A stretch of 33,619 nucleotides of DNA. Origin: Alphaproteobacteria bacterium (GTDB lineage Bacteria; Pseudomonadota; Alphaproteobacteria; Rhizobiales; Aestuariivirgaceae). Of this stretch, positions 1-8,810 are shown one piece after another. Below the pieces are notes generated by a model. It searched no databases, had not been told where the DNA came from, and saw nothing but the letters and a program-made list of their open reading frames with translations. The stretch covers positions 2,153 to 35,771 of the forward strand of contig JAHEBA010000030.1 in NCBI GenBank assembly GCA_024642465.1, given 5' to 3'. How positions within the stretch are numbered: position 1 is the first letter of the stretch; every line of letters starts with the position of its first letter. The position numbers were made by a program, and so were the translations under genes.

Positions 1-39
1 ATTACGAATGATGTGCTCTACCAACTGAGCTATTGCGGC
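1..39 (-). tRNA. tRNA-Thr (CGT), 3' part cut by window edge
   Basis: The reverse complement gives a 7-base acceptor strand, TA at positions 8-9, a D-arm with the usual GCTCAGTTGGTAGAGC, and an anticodon stem followed by the loop TTCGTAA. Anticodon CGT reads ACG, so threonine. The D-arm and anticodon loop match what I recall of enterobacterial tRNA-Thr(CGT). The sequence stops just after the anticodon loop, so the variable and T arms lie outside the window. It follows hemY on the same strand and has its own promoter-like pair in the gap. Confidence 0.9.
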
Positions 40-57
40 CTGCCCTTGACGCGCGAC

Positions 58-85
58 AGATAGCGCGAAGCGGCGAAGGTTTCAA
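58..85 (-). promoter_or_regulatory. Probable promoter of tRNA-Thr
   Basis: On the minus strand TTGAAA (85-80) and CTATCT (63-58) are separated by 16 bases and lie in the short gap between the hemY stop codon and the tRNA 5' end. The expected start point is about a dozen bases before the mature tRNA. This is a consensus reading only. Confidence 0.5.
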
Positions 86-88
86 CAA

Positions 89-1714
89 TCAAAGCCACGT
101 CTTGTCAGCCTTGTTCGATTGCGCGTCGGGCCCAGGGTCATCCGGCTGGCGCAGGCGCACTTCCGCATCATCAGGCTCATTCGCGGGCGTTGTTTCGGGT
201 GCGGGTGGGGGCGCGGCCGGCTCCTCGTCCGGGCCGTCTTCCACCGTATCAGGTTCAGCGGTCTGTTCGGGCACGGAAAACTCGTCTACCACTTCGCTGT
301 CAGCGGGTTCGGTTTCGCCGGTCTCCACGTCATCGATGGGGTCTGCGGCGGGGGTTACTGGCACCGCATCGTCGCCCGGAATTGACTCTTCGGCAGATTC
401 GATATCTTCGGCCGGTTCTGGTTCGGCGTGGGCAATGCCTTCAACCGGCACGCGCCACCTGAAGGCGCCCAACTCGCCGGATACCGGGGATACCGGGATC
501 CAGACGCGGGAAATTAAGCCGTCCGCCGTCCAGGCCGGGTCACGCGGGGCGCGGACAGCGCGTGCCAGCCATTCCCGTGCACGGCCCCTGTCGCCGAACT
601 CGCCTTCCTCGATCTCGGCCATCAGGCCGCAAATGCGGGCCTGCGGTCGGTCATGCGCATAGGGCTCCAGCGCCTTGCGGGCCTGTTCCCATTCGTGGGC
701 TTCGATTGCCGCCGTGGCAAGGGCAACGGCGCCCTCGATGCCGCCGGACTTGCGCACCAGCGAAGCAACACGCTTGAGCCGGTCCTCGGCCGAATCGCCG
801 GCCCGCAGGTGTGCATAGACGTCGGCAAGGTCAGGATGCGGGGAAAGCGCCCAGGTCTTCTCGATGATCTTCGAGGCGCGGCGAAAGTTGCCGGAGTCAG
901 ACTGCGCGCGCGCCGCGATGACGGCGGCCGGCACCAGGGACGGTTCCAGCCTGTGTGCTTCGAGAGCGAGTACGCCAGCCTTGGCGGGATTGCCGGACAC
1001 GTGCTCCAGCGCCTGCGCGGTCAGCACCACGGCATGCTTGGCATTGGCCTCGCGCTTGTCGATCAGCCTGGCCTGCTTCTGCTGGTCGATGGTCCGGTTG
1101 ATGGCGGGCCAGTCCTCGCTGGCCGACTGATATGACAACACAGCCTGGCTGGCCCACTGCAGCTTGGGATTGATCCGGGCTGCCTGCTCGGCAAGGTCAC
1201 GGGCGCGGGCCATGTCCTGCTGGCGCACCGCCTCAGTGTGCAGGCCGCGCAATCCCAGGAGGCGAGTCTCGGCATGCTGAGTCATTTCATCGAACAGTTC
1301 GCGCACGCGGGCACTGTCACCGCGCAGCTGTGCGGCCTGGGCATCAAGCAGACGCGCCATCGGGTCGTTGCCGAGAATGGAAGCCGCGGTGCGGGCATGT
1401 GACTGGGCAGCTTCCCGGTCGCCGGCAGCCACGGCGATCAGGCCGGCAGACAGGGCCTCGTTGCCCTTCTTCTGTCGGCGCGAACGAAACCAGCTGCCGA
1501 AGGCGCCAGGCCGGTCGAGCAGCCAGAGCAGAACCGACCAGACAAGCCATGCAATCAGTCCGATGAGGGCTACCGTGATGGCAGCCGCCATCAGGGACGT
1601 CTGGATCTCGTACCCCAGCCAGCGCAGCGTCAGGTCGCCCGGTCGGTCCGCCAGCCAGGCGAACAGGATTGCCAGGGCAACGACAAGCAGGAAACGGATC
1701 AGCAGTGAAATCAT
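89..1714 (-). CDS. hemY: HemY-like tetratricopeptide membrane protein
   Basis: A 541-residue protein of the HemY family found beside heme genes in proteobacteria. The exact role is not settled in the literature I know; it is not the oxygen-dependent protoporphyrinogen oxidase also called HemY. It shows two N-terminal membrane segments (about residues 4-20 and 41-68), then a basic stretch and a helical TPR-type region to about residue 400. A long acidic, proline-rich, probably disordered tail follows, rich in E, D, P and A, and makes the protein longer than the core family. The ATG has GGGGA 7 bases upstream and lies 16 bases after the hemD-Mic60 stop, so it is the last protein gene of the hemC operon. 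Confidence 0.85.
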   Translation of the reverse strand: MISLLIRFLLVVALAILFAWLADRPGDLTLRWLGYEIQTSLMAAAITVALIGLIAWLVWSVLLWLLDRPGAFGSWFRSRRQKKGNEALSAGLIAVAAGDREAAQSHARTAASILGNDPMARLLDAQAAQLRGDSARVRELFDEMTQHAETRLLGLRGLHTEAVRQQDMARARDLAEQAARINPKLQWASQAVLSYQSASEDWPAINRTIDQQKQARLIDKREANAKHAVVLTAQALEHVSGNPAKAGVLALEAHRLEPSLVPAAVIAARAQSDSGNFRRASKIIEKTWALSPHPDLADVYAHLRAGDSAEDRLKRVASLVRKSGGIEGAVALATAAIEAHEWEQARKALEPYAHDRPQARICGLMAEIEEGEFGDRGRAREWLARAVRAPRDPAWTADGLISRVWIPVSPVSGELGAFRWRVPVEGIAHAEPEPAEDIESAEESIPGDDAVPVTPAADPIDDVETGETEPADSEVVDEFSVPEQTAEPDTVEDGPDEEPAAPPPAPETTPANEPDDAEVRLRQPDDPGPDAQSNKADKTWL

Positions 1715-1730
1715 GTTCTATCCCCAGTCC

Positions 1731-3215
1731 CTACTGTGACTGACCCGGTACGGACGACAGCAATTTTTGCGGCAGGCGTTCGAGCTCCTGTGCGGCGGCC
1801 ACGTGCTTGCGTGCGCCGATCAGCCAGTCCTTCAGCGATGCGGGCATGTTGTCGGCTTGTGCGGGCAATGCAGCAATTGCCGCCTCTGCTCCCGCTTCGT
1901 CAAAAGCCTTCAGGGCAGCTGCCGCCACCTCCGGCCAGTCGGGCTGATCGAGACTGCGTACGCGAACGACGGATGAAAGCTTGCTCTGCAGGGTGGCCAG
2001 GAAACCCGACGGTGCGTCCCTGAACGCCGCCGCTTCGCGGCCAAGCTCGTCTGCGACAGCGGCAAGTTCCTGCCGCAGGCTGGTGGCCGCAGGAATGCCC
2101 TGTCCGGCATTGGCGTCCAGCGCAGGAAGGGCTGGCGCATCCGGTACGGCCTCGCGAAGCGCGGCAAGTTGCCCGTCAAATGCACCACCATTGCGGACGG
2201 CAGCATCGAGGGCAGCAATTGCCTCGGCGATCTTCGCCACGGTCGCATCAGCATCCTGATTGGCGGTCGCCGGCACTTCATCGAGCCTGGATGTCAGGGC
2301 CTGTAGCTGTGCGGTCTGAGCCTCAAGCTGGCTTGCGAGTGCCGAGATCCGTTCGTCGCTGGCAGAAAGTTGCTGCTTGAGAGCTGCGATCTCCGCAGCC
2401 TGCTCGGGCGAGGATGCGGCTGCAGCCGAGCTCATCGTATCGATGCGGCTCGCCAGTTCATCCAGCTTGAGATTGACGCCGGTGAGGTCTGAGCGGCCGC
2501 CGCTCGCCGAGGCGGACTGCAACGCCTGCTGGACGGAGTCGAGTGACTTGCGAAGCTCCGCCACCGAGTCTTCCAGTGTTGATGTTCTCGCGGCAACGGC
2601 CTGTGCGGCCTTTGCAGCCGTTTCGGCCTGATCGCGGACCGGAGCGACAAGAGGTTCCAACTCAGGAGCAGGCGCCGAAGACATCTCGGAGATTTGCTTT
2701 TCGAGCCCGGCGATGCGGCCGTCGAGCGCGCCGACCTGATCGCGGATCTCGGCCGCCGCCTGGCTCGCCGACTGGGCAGCCCCGGTCGCATCCATCACCT
2801 GACCCTCGATGGCGGCGATATCGGCAGCTGCCTGTGGCTGGCCGAACAGGCGCCCGCCATATGCATGATAAAGGTAGCCGCCGCCCGCTACGCCTGCTAG
2901 CAGCATGGCAGCAAGACCGGCTGCGATCCACTTGCCCTTGCCGGCGGGTTTCGAGGACTCCGGCGGGTTGGCGCCGTCATCATCGCTGCTGGCCGGCGGC
3001 CGATCTTCGTCACCGGAACCGTCTGCTGCCGGTTGCGTCCGCTCTTCCGGCTGCGAAGAATCGCTGGTGTCGGTCTCGGCGGATTCGACAGGCTGCTCCG
3101 CGGGTTCTGCTGCGGCAGCCGTTGCCTCCTCGGTTACTTCCGTGGCGGTGGCGTCGATCACGGTGGGCTTGGCCGCCTTGCGGCCGGTGCGAGTGTTCTT
3201 GTTGCGATTTGCCAT
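1731..3215 (-). other. Mic60/mitofilin-like domain region with possible internal start
   Basis: This is the second half of the hemD fusion, listed separately because annotation of relatives usually shows it as its own gene of about 495 codons starting at the ATG at 3215 (MANRNKNTRTGRK). The first 90 residues are low-complexity and acidic. A membrane helix covers about residues 96-117, and the coiled coil would then be periplasmic. Bacterial Mic60 is linked to inner-membrane curvature and envelope contact sites. With no stop before it, ribosomes leaving hemD must run into it. Confidence 0.7.
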
Positions 3216-3965
3216 GTCAGTTTTTCGGGGCTTGTTCTTGCCGGTGTTTGCCAATGCCTCAAGCATAGCATCATCATTGGGCGCGCTGGCCACGACATTT
3301 GTCAAATTCTGGCCGAACTCTGCATTAACGGCGTCTGCAACGGCTGGCGACAGGCAGATGTGAAGAAGATCTGCCGCCTTGTCCGCAAGGCCTTGAGACT
3401 TGATCAGCCTTGCCCAGATACGCGCGGTGCGGGGGGAATAGAGCAGAACAGCTTCCACGTCGCCGGAACGGATGGCAGCCGCGCATGCCTCACCCAGCTC
3501 AGTGGCAGGTACAGCCGAGTAGGCCTCGAGCCTGTCGACCGCGAATCCGTCCGTTTCGAGGTCGCCCTTCAGATCGCCGGCGCGAGCCTTGCCGGTGACA
3601 TAGAGCAGCGGTCCATCTGTTGCGGACAGCGTTCGCCGCACCAGGTCTGCAACCGCCTTCACGTCCCCGGCTGCCTCGCGAACATCGGCAAAGCCCAGCT
3701 CGGCGGCAAGCCGGGCCGATGCGGGGCCGACTGCGATCACCGGTATGGCGAGAAGGCGCTCTGCTTGTCCTGTCCGGCTGATCACCCTGAGGCCGTTGGC
3801 GCTGGTGACTAGCAGTGCCTGGTATGCGCTCTCCGCCGCTATCACTGCATCGGGATCGACCTCGATCTGCATGAGCGGGCACAGCACAGGCTCGTAACCC
3901 CGCCCGGCAAGATGCTGCGCAAGGCGTGAGCCGTCCGGCTCGGGGCGTGTGACGACGATGGACAC
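1731..3965 (-). CDS. hemD: Uroporphyrinogen-III synthase fused to Mic60/mitofilin-like membrane protein
   Basis: The frame from a GTG at 3965 to a TAG at 1731 has no internal stop and encodes 744 residues. Residues 1-250 are a full uroporphyrinogen-III synthase, which closes and inverts hydroxymethylbilane in heme and cobalamin synthesis; it opens with SIVVTRPEPDG and contains LLVTSANGLRV and LLYSPRTA. Residues 251-744 resemble alphaproteobacterial mitofilin/Mic60: an acidic linker, one membrane helix (about 346-367), a long coiled-coil region rich in A, Q and E, and a C-terminal mitofilin-type helical domain. The GTG overlaps the hemC TAG by one base, implying coupling. In related genomes I know the two are usually separate. 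An internal ATG at 3215 could also start Mic60 alone but lacks a clear Shine-Dalgarno. A sequencing error that removed a stop remains possible. Confidence 0.8.
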   Translation of the reverse strand: MSIVVTRPEPDGSRLAQHLAGRGYEPVLCPLMQIEVDPDAVIAAESAYQALLVTSANGLRVISRTGQAERLLAIPVIAVGPASARLAAELGFADVREAAGDVKAVADLVRRTLSATDGPLLYVTGKARAGDLKGDLETDGFAVDRLEAYSAVPATELGEACAAAIRSGDVEAVLLYSPRTARIWARLIKSQGLADKAADLLHICLSPAVADAVNAEFGQNLTNVVASAPNDDAMLEALANTGKNKPRKTDMANRNKNTRTGRKAAKPTVIDATATEVTEEATAAAAEPAEQPVESAETDTSDSSQPEERTQPAADGSGDEDRPPASSDDDGANPPESSKPAGKGKWIAAGLAAMLLAGVAGGGYLYHAYGGRLFGQPQAAADIAAIEGQVMDATGAAQSASQAAAEIRDQVGALDGRIAGLEKQISEMSSAPAPELEPLVAPVRDQAETAAKAAQAVAARTSTLEDSVAELRKSLDSVQQALQSASASGGRSDLTGVNLKLDELASRIDTMSSAAAASSPEQAAEIAALKQQLSASDERISALASQLEAQTAQLQALTSRLDEVPATANQDADATVAKIAEAIAALDAAVRNGGAFDGQLAALREAVPDAPALPALDANAGQGIPAATSLRQELAAVADELGREAAAFRDAPSGFLATLQSKLSSVVRVRSLDQPDWPEVAAAALKAFDEAGAEAAIAALPAQADNMPASLKDWLIGARKHVAAAQELERLPQKLLSSVPGQSQ

Positions 3966-4879
3966 TAGCTCACCAGGTCCGGCCCTGCCATCGAACGGAT
4001 TTCGCGGGCTGCATCCAGTCCCATCGCCGGGCCATCGGTTGCCGGGCCGTGACGCGCCGTCTCGAACACTTTCGAGCCGTCCAGCGTAAGCGCCTGAACC
4101 CGCAAGCTGAGCTGGCTGCCGTTCAGGGTGGCTTGACCGGCGAGGGGCGTACGGCAAGAGCCATCGAGTTCGGCCAGAAACGCCCGCTCGGCATTGACTC
4201 GCAGACAGGTGGCTTCGTGGTTGAGCGGGGCGAGCAACGCCCGGGCGCGCTCGTTTTGAGCGGAAATCTCGATGCCGATTGCTCCCTGCGCCACGGCGGG
4301 CAGCATTTCGTCGGGCTCGATGGCGCAAGCCATGACCTCCGCCATGCCCAGCCGGTTGAGACCGGCGCAGGCCAGGAAGGTTGCTGCAGCAACGCCTTCT
4401 GACAACTTGCGCAACCTGGTCTGAACGTTGCCGCGAAACGGCACGATGTTGAGGTCGGGCCGGACGTGCCGGAGCTGGGCGACGCGGCGCACAGATGACG
4501 AGCCCACGGTGGCGCCGTGTTCAAGCGCTGATATCGAGGATGCGACCGGGGAAAGAAAGGCGTCACGCGAGTCTTCGCGTTCAAGCAGGCAGCAGATTTC
4601 CAGGCCCTCCGGCAGGACCGCTGGCATGTCCTTCATCGAGTGGACGGCCATGTCGATGCGGCCGTCATGAAGCTGCTCTTCGAGCTCCTTCGTGAACAGC
4701 CCCTTGCCGCCGATTTCAGCCAGTGGACGATCCTGTATCTGGTCGCCGGTGGTCGATATCACGACAACGTCGATCAGGGCAGGATCAAGACCATGTGCGG
4801 CGACCAGCCTGTCCCGCGTCTCGCGAGCCTGGGCGAGCGCCAATGGCGAGCCACGGGTGCCAATTCGGATAGGGTCCAT
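3965..4879 (-). CDS. hemC: Porphobilinogen deaminase (hydroxymethylbilane synthase)
   Basis: Cytosolic enzyme that joins four porphobilinogen units into hydroxymethylbilane, the substrate of HemD encoded next. The 304-residue product opens with IRIGTRGSPLALAQA, the family N-terminus, and has the cofactor-attachment motif LDGSCRTPLAG with the dipyrromethane cysteine at residue 242, the same number as in the E. coli enzyme. I chose the ATG at 4879 because it places the conserved N-terminus as in other members; a TTG at 4900 would add seven residues, and neither has a strong Shine-Dalgarno. The stop overlaps the hemD GTG by one base. The gene is divergent from tsaD, with a gap of about 87 bases. 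Confidence 0.96.
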   Translation of the reverse strand: MDPIRIGTRGSPLALAQARETRDRLVAAHGLDPALIDVVVISTTGDQIQDRPLAEIGGKGLFTKELEEQLHDGRIDMAVHSMKDMPAVLPEGLEICCLLEREDSRDAFLSPVASSISALEHGATVGSSSVRRVAQLRHVRPDLNIVPFRGNVQTRLRKLSEGVAAATFLACAGLNRLGMAEVMACAIEPDEMLPAVAQGAIGIEISAQNERARALLAPLNHEATCLRVNAERAFLAELDGSCRTPLAGQATLNGSQLSLRVQALTLDGSKVFETARHGPATDGPAMGLDAAREIRSMAGPDLVS

Positions 4880-4907
4880 TTGCAAGCAAACTGCCTTCAA
4901 CTATAGA
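4880..4907 (+). promoter_or_regulatory. Probable tsaD promoter
   Basis: TTGCAA (4880-4885) and TATAGA (4902-4907) are 16 bases apart in the hemC/tsaD divergent gap, upstream of both tsaD start candidates. A small GAGG-TTAT-CCTC inverted repeat begins at the end of the -10 box. Consensus match only. Confidence 0.45.
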
Positions 4908-4966
4908 GGTTATCCTCAATCAGTGGCGACCATAGGCCAATGAACGGCATGGTGGAAAGGTGTAAC

Positions 4967-6067
4967 GTGACGCAATCCGGCAAAGCTTCTCCGGCGATGG
5001 TGCTCGGCATCGAGACGTCGTGCGACGAGACGTCGGCAGCCGTGGTGACGCGCGATGCCAGCGGCGCCGGGCACATCGTGTCGAATGTTGTTCTGTCGCA
5101 GGTTGCGGAGCATGCGCCTTACGGCGGCGTGGTTCCGGAAATTGCCGCGCGGGCCCACCTGATCCATCTGGACGGTCTCGTGAAGCAGGCCATGGCAGAG
5201 GCTGGCGTTGGATTCGATGATATGGATGCGGTGGCCGCAACGGCCGGGCCTGGCCTCATCGGCGGCGTGCTGACGGGTCTGATGACGGCAAAGGCAATCG
5301 CGCTTGCAACCGGAAAGCCGCTTTATGCAATCAATCACCTGGAGGGCCATGCCCTGACGCCCGGTCTGACCGAGGGCTTGCGCCCGCCCTACCTGATGCT
5401 GCTTGTGTCGGGAGGTCATACCCAGCTTGTGAGCATCAACGCCGTTGGCGACTATACCCGGCTCGGCACCACCATTGACGATGCGCTTGGCGAAGCGTTC
5501 GACAAGACGGCCAAGCTGCTCGGACTTGGCTATCCGGGCGGGCCGGAAGTGGAAAAGGCGGCAGCGGCTGGCAATGCCGGCCGGTTCGACTTTCCGGTAC
5601 CGATGAAGGGGCGGCCGGGCTGCAACTTTTCCTTCTCCGGCCTGAAGACGGCGGTACGTCAGGCAGCCGTGGCGGCGAACCCCCTTACTGAGGCCGACGT
5701 GGCGGACATCTGTGCCTCGTTTCAGCGGGCGGTATGTGCTGCGGTGGGCGATCGCGTGGCTCACGCGATGAACGAGTTCTGCAGTCTTCACCGCGAACCG
5801 GCCGGGAGCCGGGTATTGGTGGCGGCGGGCGGGGTTGCTGCAAACAAGGCCCTGCGATCGGCGCTGGAAGAGGTTTGCGCTGCCAATGATTTCAGACTGA
5901 GCGTGCCGCCGGTGGCATTGTGTACGGACAATGCGGCAATGATTGCCTGGGCAGGTGCGGAGCAGATGAACCTACGGGAAGGTGACGATCTGTCGGTTCA
6001 GGCGCGGGCAAGGTGGCCGCTCGATCCGGAAGCGGCGCCACAGCCATTTGCAGGGGTCAAGGCATGA
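4967..6067 (+). CDS. tsaD: tRNA N6-adenosine threonylcarbamoyltransferase
   Basis: TsaD (Gcp/YgjD) transfers the threonylcarbamoyl group to A37 of tRNAs that read ANN codons, working with TsaB, TsaE and TsaC, which are not in this window. The product shows [14 protein letters not shown] near the start, the metal-binding HLEGH (about residues 124-128), [14 protein letters not shown], the [11 protein letters not shown] region and the C-terminal [10 protein letters not shown]. The GTG at 4967 is chosen because GGAAAGG lies 6 bases before it. An ATG at 4940 would add nine residues, and an ATG at 4997 would give the usual short N-terminus. The stop overlaps the gpsA ATG as ATGA, the order seen in many alphaproteobacteria. 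Confidence 0.95.
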   Translation: MTQSGKASPAMVLGIETSCDETSAAVVTRDASGAGHIVSNVVLSQVAEHAPYGGVVPEIAARAHLIHLDGLVKQAMAEAGVGFDDMDAVAATAGPGLIGGVLTGLMTAKAIALATGKPLYAINHLEGHALTPGLTEGLRPPYLMLLVSGGHTQLVSINAVGDYTRLGTTIDDALGEAFDKTAKLLGLGYPGGPEVEKAAAAGNAGRFDFPVPMKGRPGCNFSFSGLKTAVRQAAVAANPLTEADVADICASFQRAVCAAVGDRVAHAMNEFCSLHREPAGSRVLVAAGGVAANKALRSALEEVCAANDFRLSVPPVALCTDNAAMIAWAGAEQMNLREGDDLSVQARARWPLDPEAAPQPFAGVKA

Positions 6068-7074
6068 GTGGCGATCAAGGGTTCTCGAAAGTGCTGGTGG
6101 CCGGGGGAGGCGCCTGGGGCACCGCACTGGCGGCGGTGTGTGCCCGGGTCGGGCTTGATGCGACCTTGTGGTGCCGGTCGCCATCGCAGGCACGCACGAT
6201 GGCAGAGTCGCACGAGAACAGCAGCTATCTGCCGGGCTACAAGTTGCCCGCTTCACTGAAGATTAGTTCCGATCTGGGCGAAGCCGCGTCAGCCGGCATG
6301 ATCTTCCTTGCAACGCCTGCCCAGTCGACGCGGGAAATGGCGACGGCGCTGGCGCTCCATGCCCGCCCGGGGGTGCCCGTGCTGATTGCTGCCAAGGGGC
6401 TCGAACGCGGATCTGACATGATGCTATCCGATGTGCTGAGCGAGGCCGCGCCCGGACTGGTGCCGATGGTGTTGTCAGGTCCAAGCTTTGCAGCCGATGT
6501 GGTGGCTGACCTGCCGACGGCCTTGACCCTGGCCGGACGCGACCGGGACATGACCGCAGCGGTGGCGCGGGCGATCAGCAAGCAGGCGTTCAGGGTGTAC
6601 GTGTCCGATGACCTGACCGGGGTGCAGACGGGTGGCGCCGTCAAGAACGTGCTGGCGATAGCGGCTGGCATCTGTTCGGGCAAGCAGCTTGGGGCGTCGG
6701 CGCTGGCGGCGCTGGTGACGCGCTCGTTTGCCGAACTGCGCAGGCTGGCAGCAGTGCTTGGAGCAAGGCAAGACACACTGTTCGGCCTGTCGGGCCTTGG
6801 TGACCTGATGCTGACCTGTTCCAGCATGCAGTCGAGGAACTTTTCGCTCGGCTTCGAGTTGGGTCACGGCAGGCCGCTGGACGAGATTCTGTCGTCGCGC
6901 AAGGCGGTATCCGAGGGGGTCTACACGGCAGGTGTCGTCGCCCGGCTTGCAGGGCGGCACCAGATCGAGATGCCTGTATGCCAGGCCGTCGCAAACATCG
7001 TGACCGGGGATGCCGATGTCGACCAGGAAATCCTGAAGCTGCTGTCCAGACCACTCAAGGCGGAAACGGATTGA
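6064..7074 (+). CDS. gpsA: NAD(P)-dependent glycerol-3-phosphate dehydrogenase
   Basis: Reduces dihydroxyacetone phosphate to sn-glycerol-3-phosphate, the backbone for phospholipid synthesis. The 336-residue product has the Rossmann motif [12 protein letters not shown] at the N-terminus, the AAKGLE and LSGPSFA motifs, [11 protein letters not shown] with the catalytic lysine, and [13 protein letters not shown]. Length is normal for the family. The ATG is inside the tsaD stop (ATGA), so translation is probably coupled. The longer reading frame upstream overlaps tsaD and is not needed. Confidence 0.96.
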   Translation: MSGDQGFSKVLVAGGGAWGTALAAVCARVGLDATLWCRSPSQARTMAESHENSSYLPGYKLPASLKISSDLGEAASAGMIFLATPAQSTREMATALALHARPGVPVLIAAKGLERGSDMMLSDVLSEAAPGLVPMVLSGPSFAADVVADLPTALTLAGRDRDMTAAVARAISKQAFRVYVSDDLTGVQTGGAVKNVLAIAAGICSGKQLGASALAALVTRSFAELRRLAAVLGARQDTLFGLSGLGDLMLTCSSMQSRNFSLGFELGHGRPLDEILSSRKAVSEGVYTAGVVARLAGRHQIEMPVCQAVANIVTGDADVDQEILKLLSRPLKAETD

Positions 7075-7132
7075 TCGGTTTTCGCAAAGCCGCAACAAGC
7101 CACACCACAACACAAACAGGGATAGAATTCGC

Positions 7133-7567
7133 ATGGCCTACTGGTTGTTCAAGTCCGAGCCGTTCAAGTTTTCCTGGGATCACCTGAAAGCCAAGGGCGA
7201 CAAGGGCGAGGAATGGGACGGAGTTCGCAACTATCAGGCCCGCAACAACATGCGGGCCATGAAGCTTGGCGATCTCGGATTCTTCTACCACTCGAACGAG
7301 GGGCTCGAGGTCGTCGGCATCTGCGAGGTCTGCGCACTCGCCCACCCTGATTCCGCGACCGACGATCCGCGCTGGGAGTGCGTCGACGTGAAGGCTGTGA
7401 TGGACATGCCCACGCCGGTGAAACTGACCGATGTGAAGGCAAACCCGAAACTTGAAAACATGTCGCTGGTAACCTCGATGCGCCTGTCAGTGCAGCCGGT
7501 CACGGCTGACGAGTGGCAGGAGGTCTGCCGCATGGGCGGTCTCGACAACCCGCCCGCGTGCGAGTGA
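7133..7567 (+). CDS. EVE domain protein
   Basis: A 144-residue single-domain protein of the EVE family, related to PUA folds and to human THYN1. The start MAYWLFKSEP and the motifs WDGVRNYQARNNM and GDLGFFYHSN are typical. EVE domains are thought to bind modified bases in DNA or RNA; the ligand here is unknown. It lies 58 bases after gpsA, with AGGGAT upstream of the ATG, and 13 bases before the MFS gene. gpsA followed by an EVE gene is a common alphaproteobacterial arrangement, so this is probably housekeeping rather than a defence module. Confidence 0.9.
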   Translation: MAYWLFKSEPFKFSWDHLKAKGDKGEEWDGVRNYQARNNMRAMKLGDLGFFYHSNEGLEVVGICEVCALAHPDSATDDPRWECVDVKAVMDMPTPVKLTDVKANPKLENMSLVTSMRLSVQPVTADEWQEVCRMGGLDNPPACE

Positions 7568-7580
7568 ACCCTTTGCCGGC

Positions 7581-8810
7581 ATGACTGACAGCTGGTGGCC
7601 CAACAAGGCAATCCACACTGCCTGCCTGGCAATGACAAAGACCGGCGACGGGCTGGTTGATCCGAAGCTGATCCTGTCGTGGGCGCTCAATTCCGTGGGA
7701 GCGCCGCAGACCGCCATCGGATTGCTGGTGCCGTTGCGCGAGTCGTTCACCATGTTGCCGCAAATCGTCGAGGCCGCCTGGTTGCGTACACTGAAGACGC
7801 GCAGGTTCGTCTGGTCGGCGGGAAGCGCCATTCAGGCGGTTGCGGTGGCGTGCATGGCTGCCGTCTTGTGGCTGCTTGAGGGCGCCGCAGCAGGTTGGGC
7901 CGTTGCCGGATTGATCGTCGTGTTCGCGCTGGGACGCTCGCTTGCATCTGTCAGCTACAAGGACGTGCTCGGCAGTACGGTGGACAAGGGCAATCGCGGC
8001 AGCGTCACCGGCATTGCCGGTTCCATTGCGGCCACCATCGTGCTGATCTTCGGCGCGGCGCTGAGCTTTGGCTTCATTCCACTGACGCTGCCGGCAATTG
8101 TCATCGCCCTCAGCATTGGCGCTGGTCTCTGGCTGCTGGCCAGCGGCCTGTTCACACTACTGGAAGAGCCTGCGCAGGCCGCGGACGGCGGCGAAGCGTC
8201 TGTCGGTATCGCAGCCGTCGTCTCCCATCTGCGCGAGGATCCGCAACTGCAGCGCTTCACGGTGTGCAGGATACTGCTGTCGGCTACGGCGTTCGCGCCA
8301 CCGTTCATTGTTTCGGCTGCGCATGGCGGTTCGGCCAGCGGCCTGCAACTTGGCTCGCTGGGACCTTTCGTGCTGGCGAGCAGTATCGCGAGTATTCTGG
8401 GCAGCGGCTTCTGGGGTGTCGTTTCGGATTCATCGAGCAGGCGGGTCATCATGCTCGCTGCGCTGCTCGGCACGCTGGTGCTGGCAGTGCTTGCGGCTGT
8501 CCTGTTTCTCGATGCCGGGGGGCCACTGCCGGTACTCTGGGCGGCAATCGCGCTGTTCGTTCTGATGATGGCGTATCAGGGCGTCAGGCGTGGGCGATCG
8601 ACGCACATCGTCGACATGGCGCCCGGCGAGGCGCGCAGTGGCTACGCGGCCATATCCAACACGGTGGTGGGGTTGCTGCTGCTGGGAGGCGGGACGTTCG
8701 GCATCCTTGCAGACGTTGCAGGACTGGCGCTGGTCTTTGCGGTGCTCGCCGTGATGTGCGCGGCAGGTGCGGTGGCTGCGAAAGGGCTGGAGGACGTGCA
8801 GTCATCATGA
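7581..8810 (+). CDS. Major facilitator superfamily permease
   Basis: A 409-residue integral membrane protein with about 11-12 hydrophobic helices and a break near the middle (around residues 195-210), as in MFS proteins. It has GRSLASVSYKDVLGSTVDKGNRGSV in the N-terminal half. Nothing I can read identifies the substrate. It starts 13 bases after the EVE gene and its TGA overlaps the next ATG as ATGA, so it is co-translated with the methyltransferase. I see no strong Shine-Dalgarno before the ATG at 7581; a later start at residue 18 is possible. Confidence 0.8.
   Translation: MTDSWWPNKAIHTACLAMTKTGDGLVDPKLILSWALNSVGAPQTAIGLLVPLRESFTMLPQIVEAAWLRTLKTRRFVWSAGSAIQAVAVACMAAVLWLLEGAAAGWAVAGLIVVFALGRSLASVSYKDVLGSTVDKGNRGSVTGIAGSIAATIVLIFGAALSFGFIPLTLPAIVIALSIGAGLWLLASGLFTLLEEPAQAADGGEASVGIAAVVSHLREDPQLQRFTVCRILLSATAFAPPFIVSAAHGGSASGLQLGSLGPFVLASSIASILGSGFWGVVSDSSSRRVIMLAALLGTLVLAVLAAVLFLDAGGPLPVLWAAIALFVLMMAYQGVRRGRSTHIVDMAPGEARSGYAAISNTVVGLLLLGGGTFGILADVAGLALVFAVLAVMCAAGAVAAKGLEDVQSS

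Noticed and set aside
1..39. tRNA genes at both window ends as attachment sites of an integrated island
   Set aside because: The two tRNAs differ in type, no direct repeat of a tRNA 3' end is seen, no integrase is present and the content between them is core metabolism.
7133..7567. EVE gene as part of a defence or restriction module
   Set aside because: It sits in a common tsaD-gpsA-EVE housekeeping context with no restriction or nuclease partner nearby.
7895..8806. 304-codon extension upstream of the METTL20-like methyltransferase in the same frame
   Set aside because: It is an out-of-frame translation of the MFS gene; the methyltransferase start overlaps the MFS stop as ATGA.
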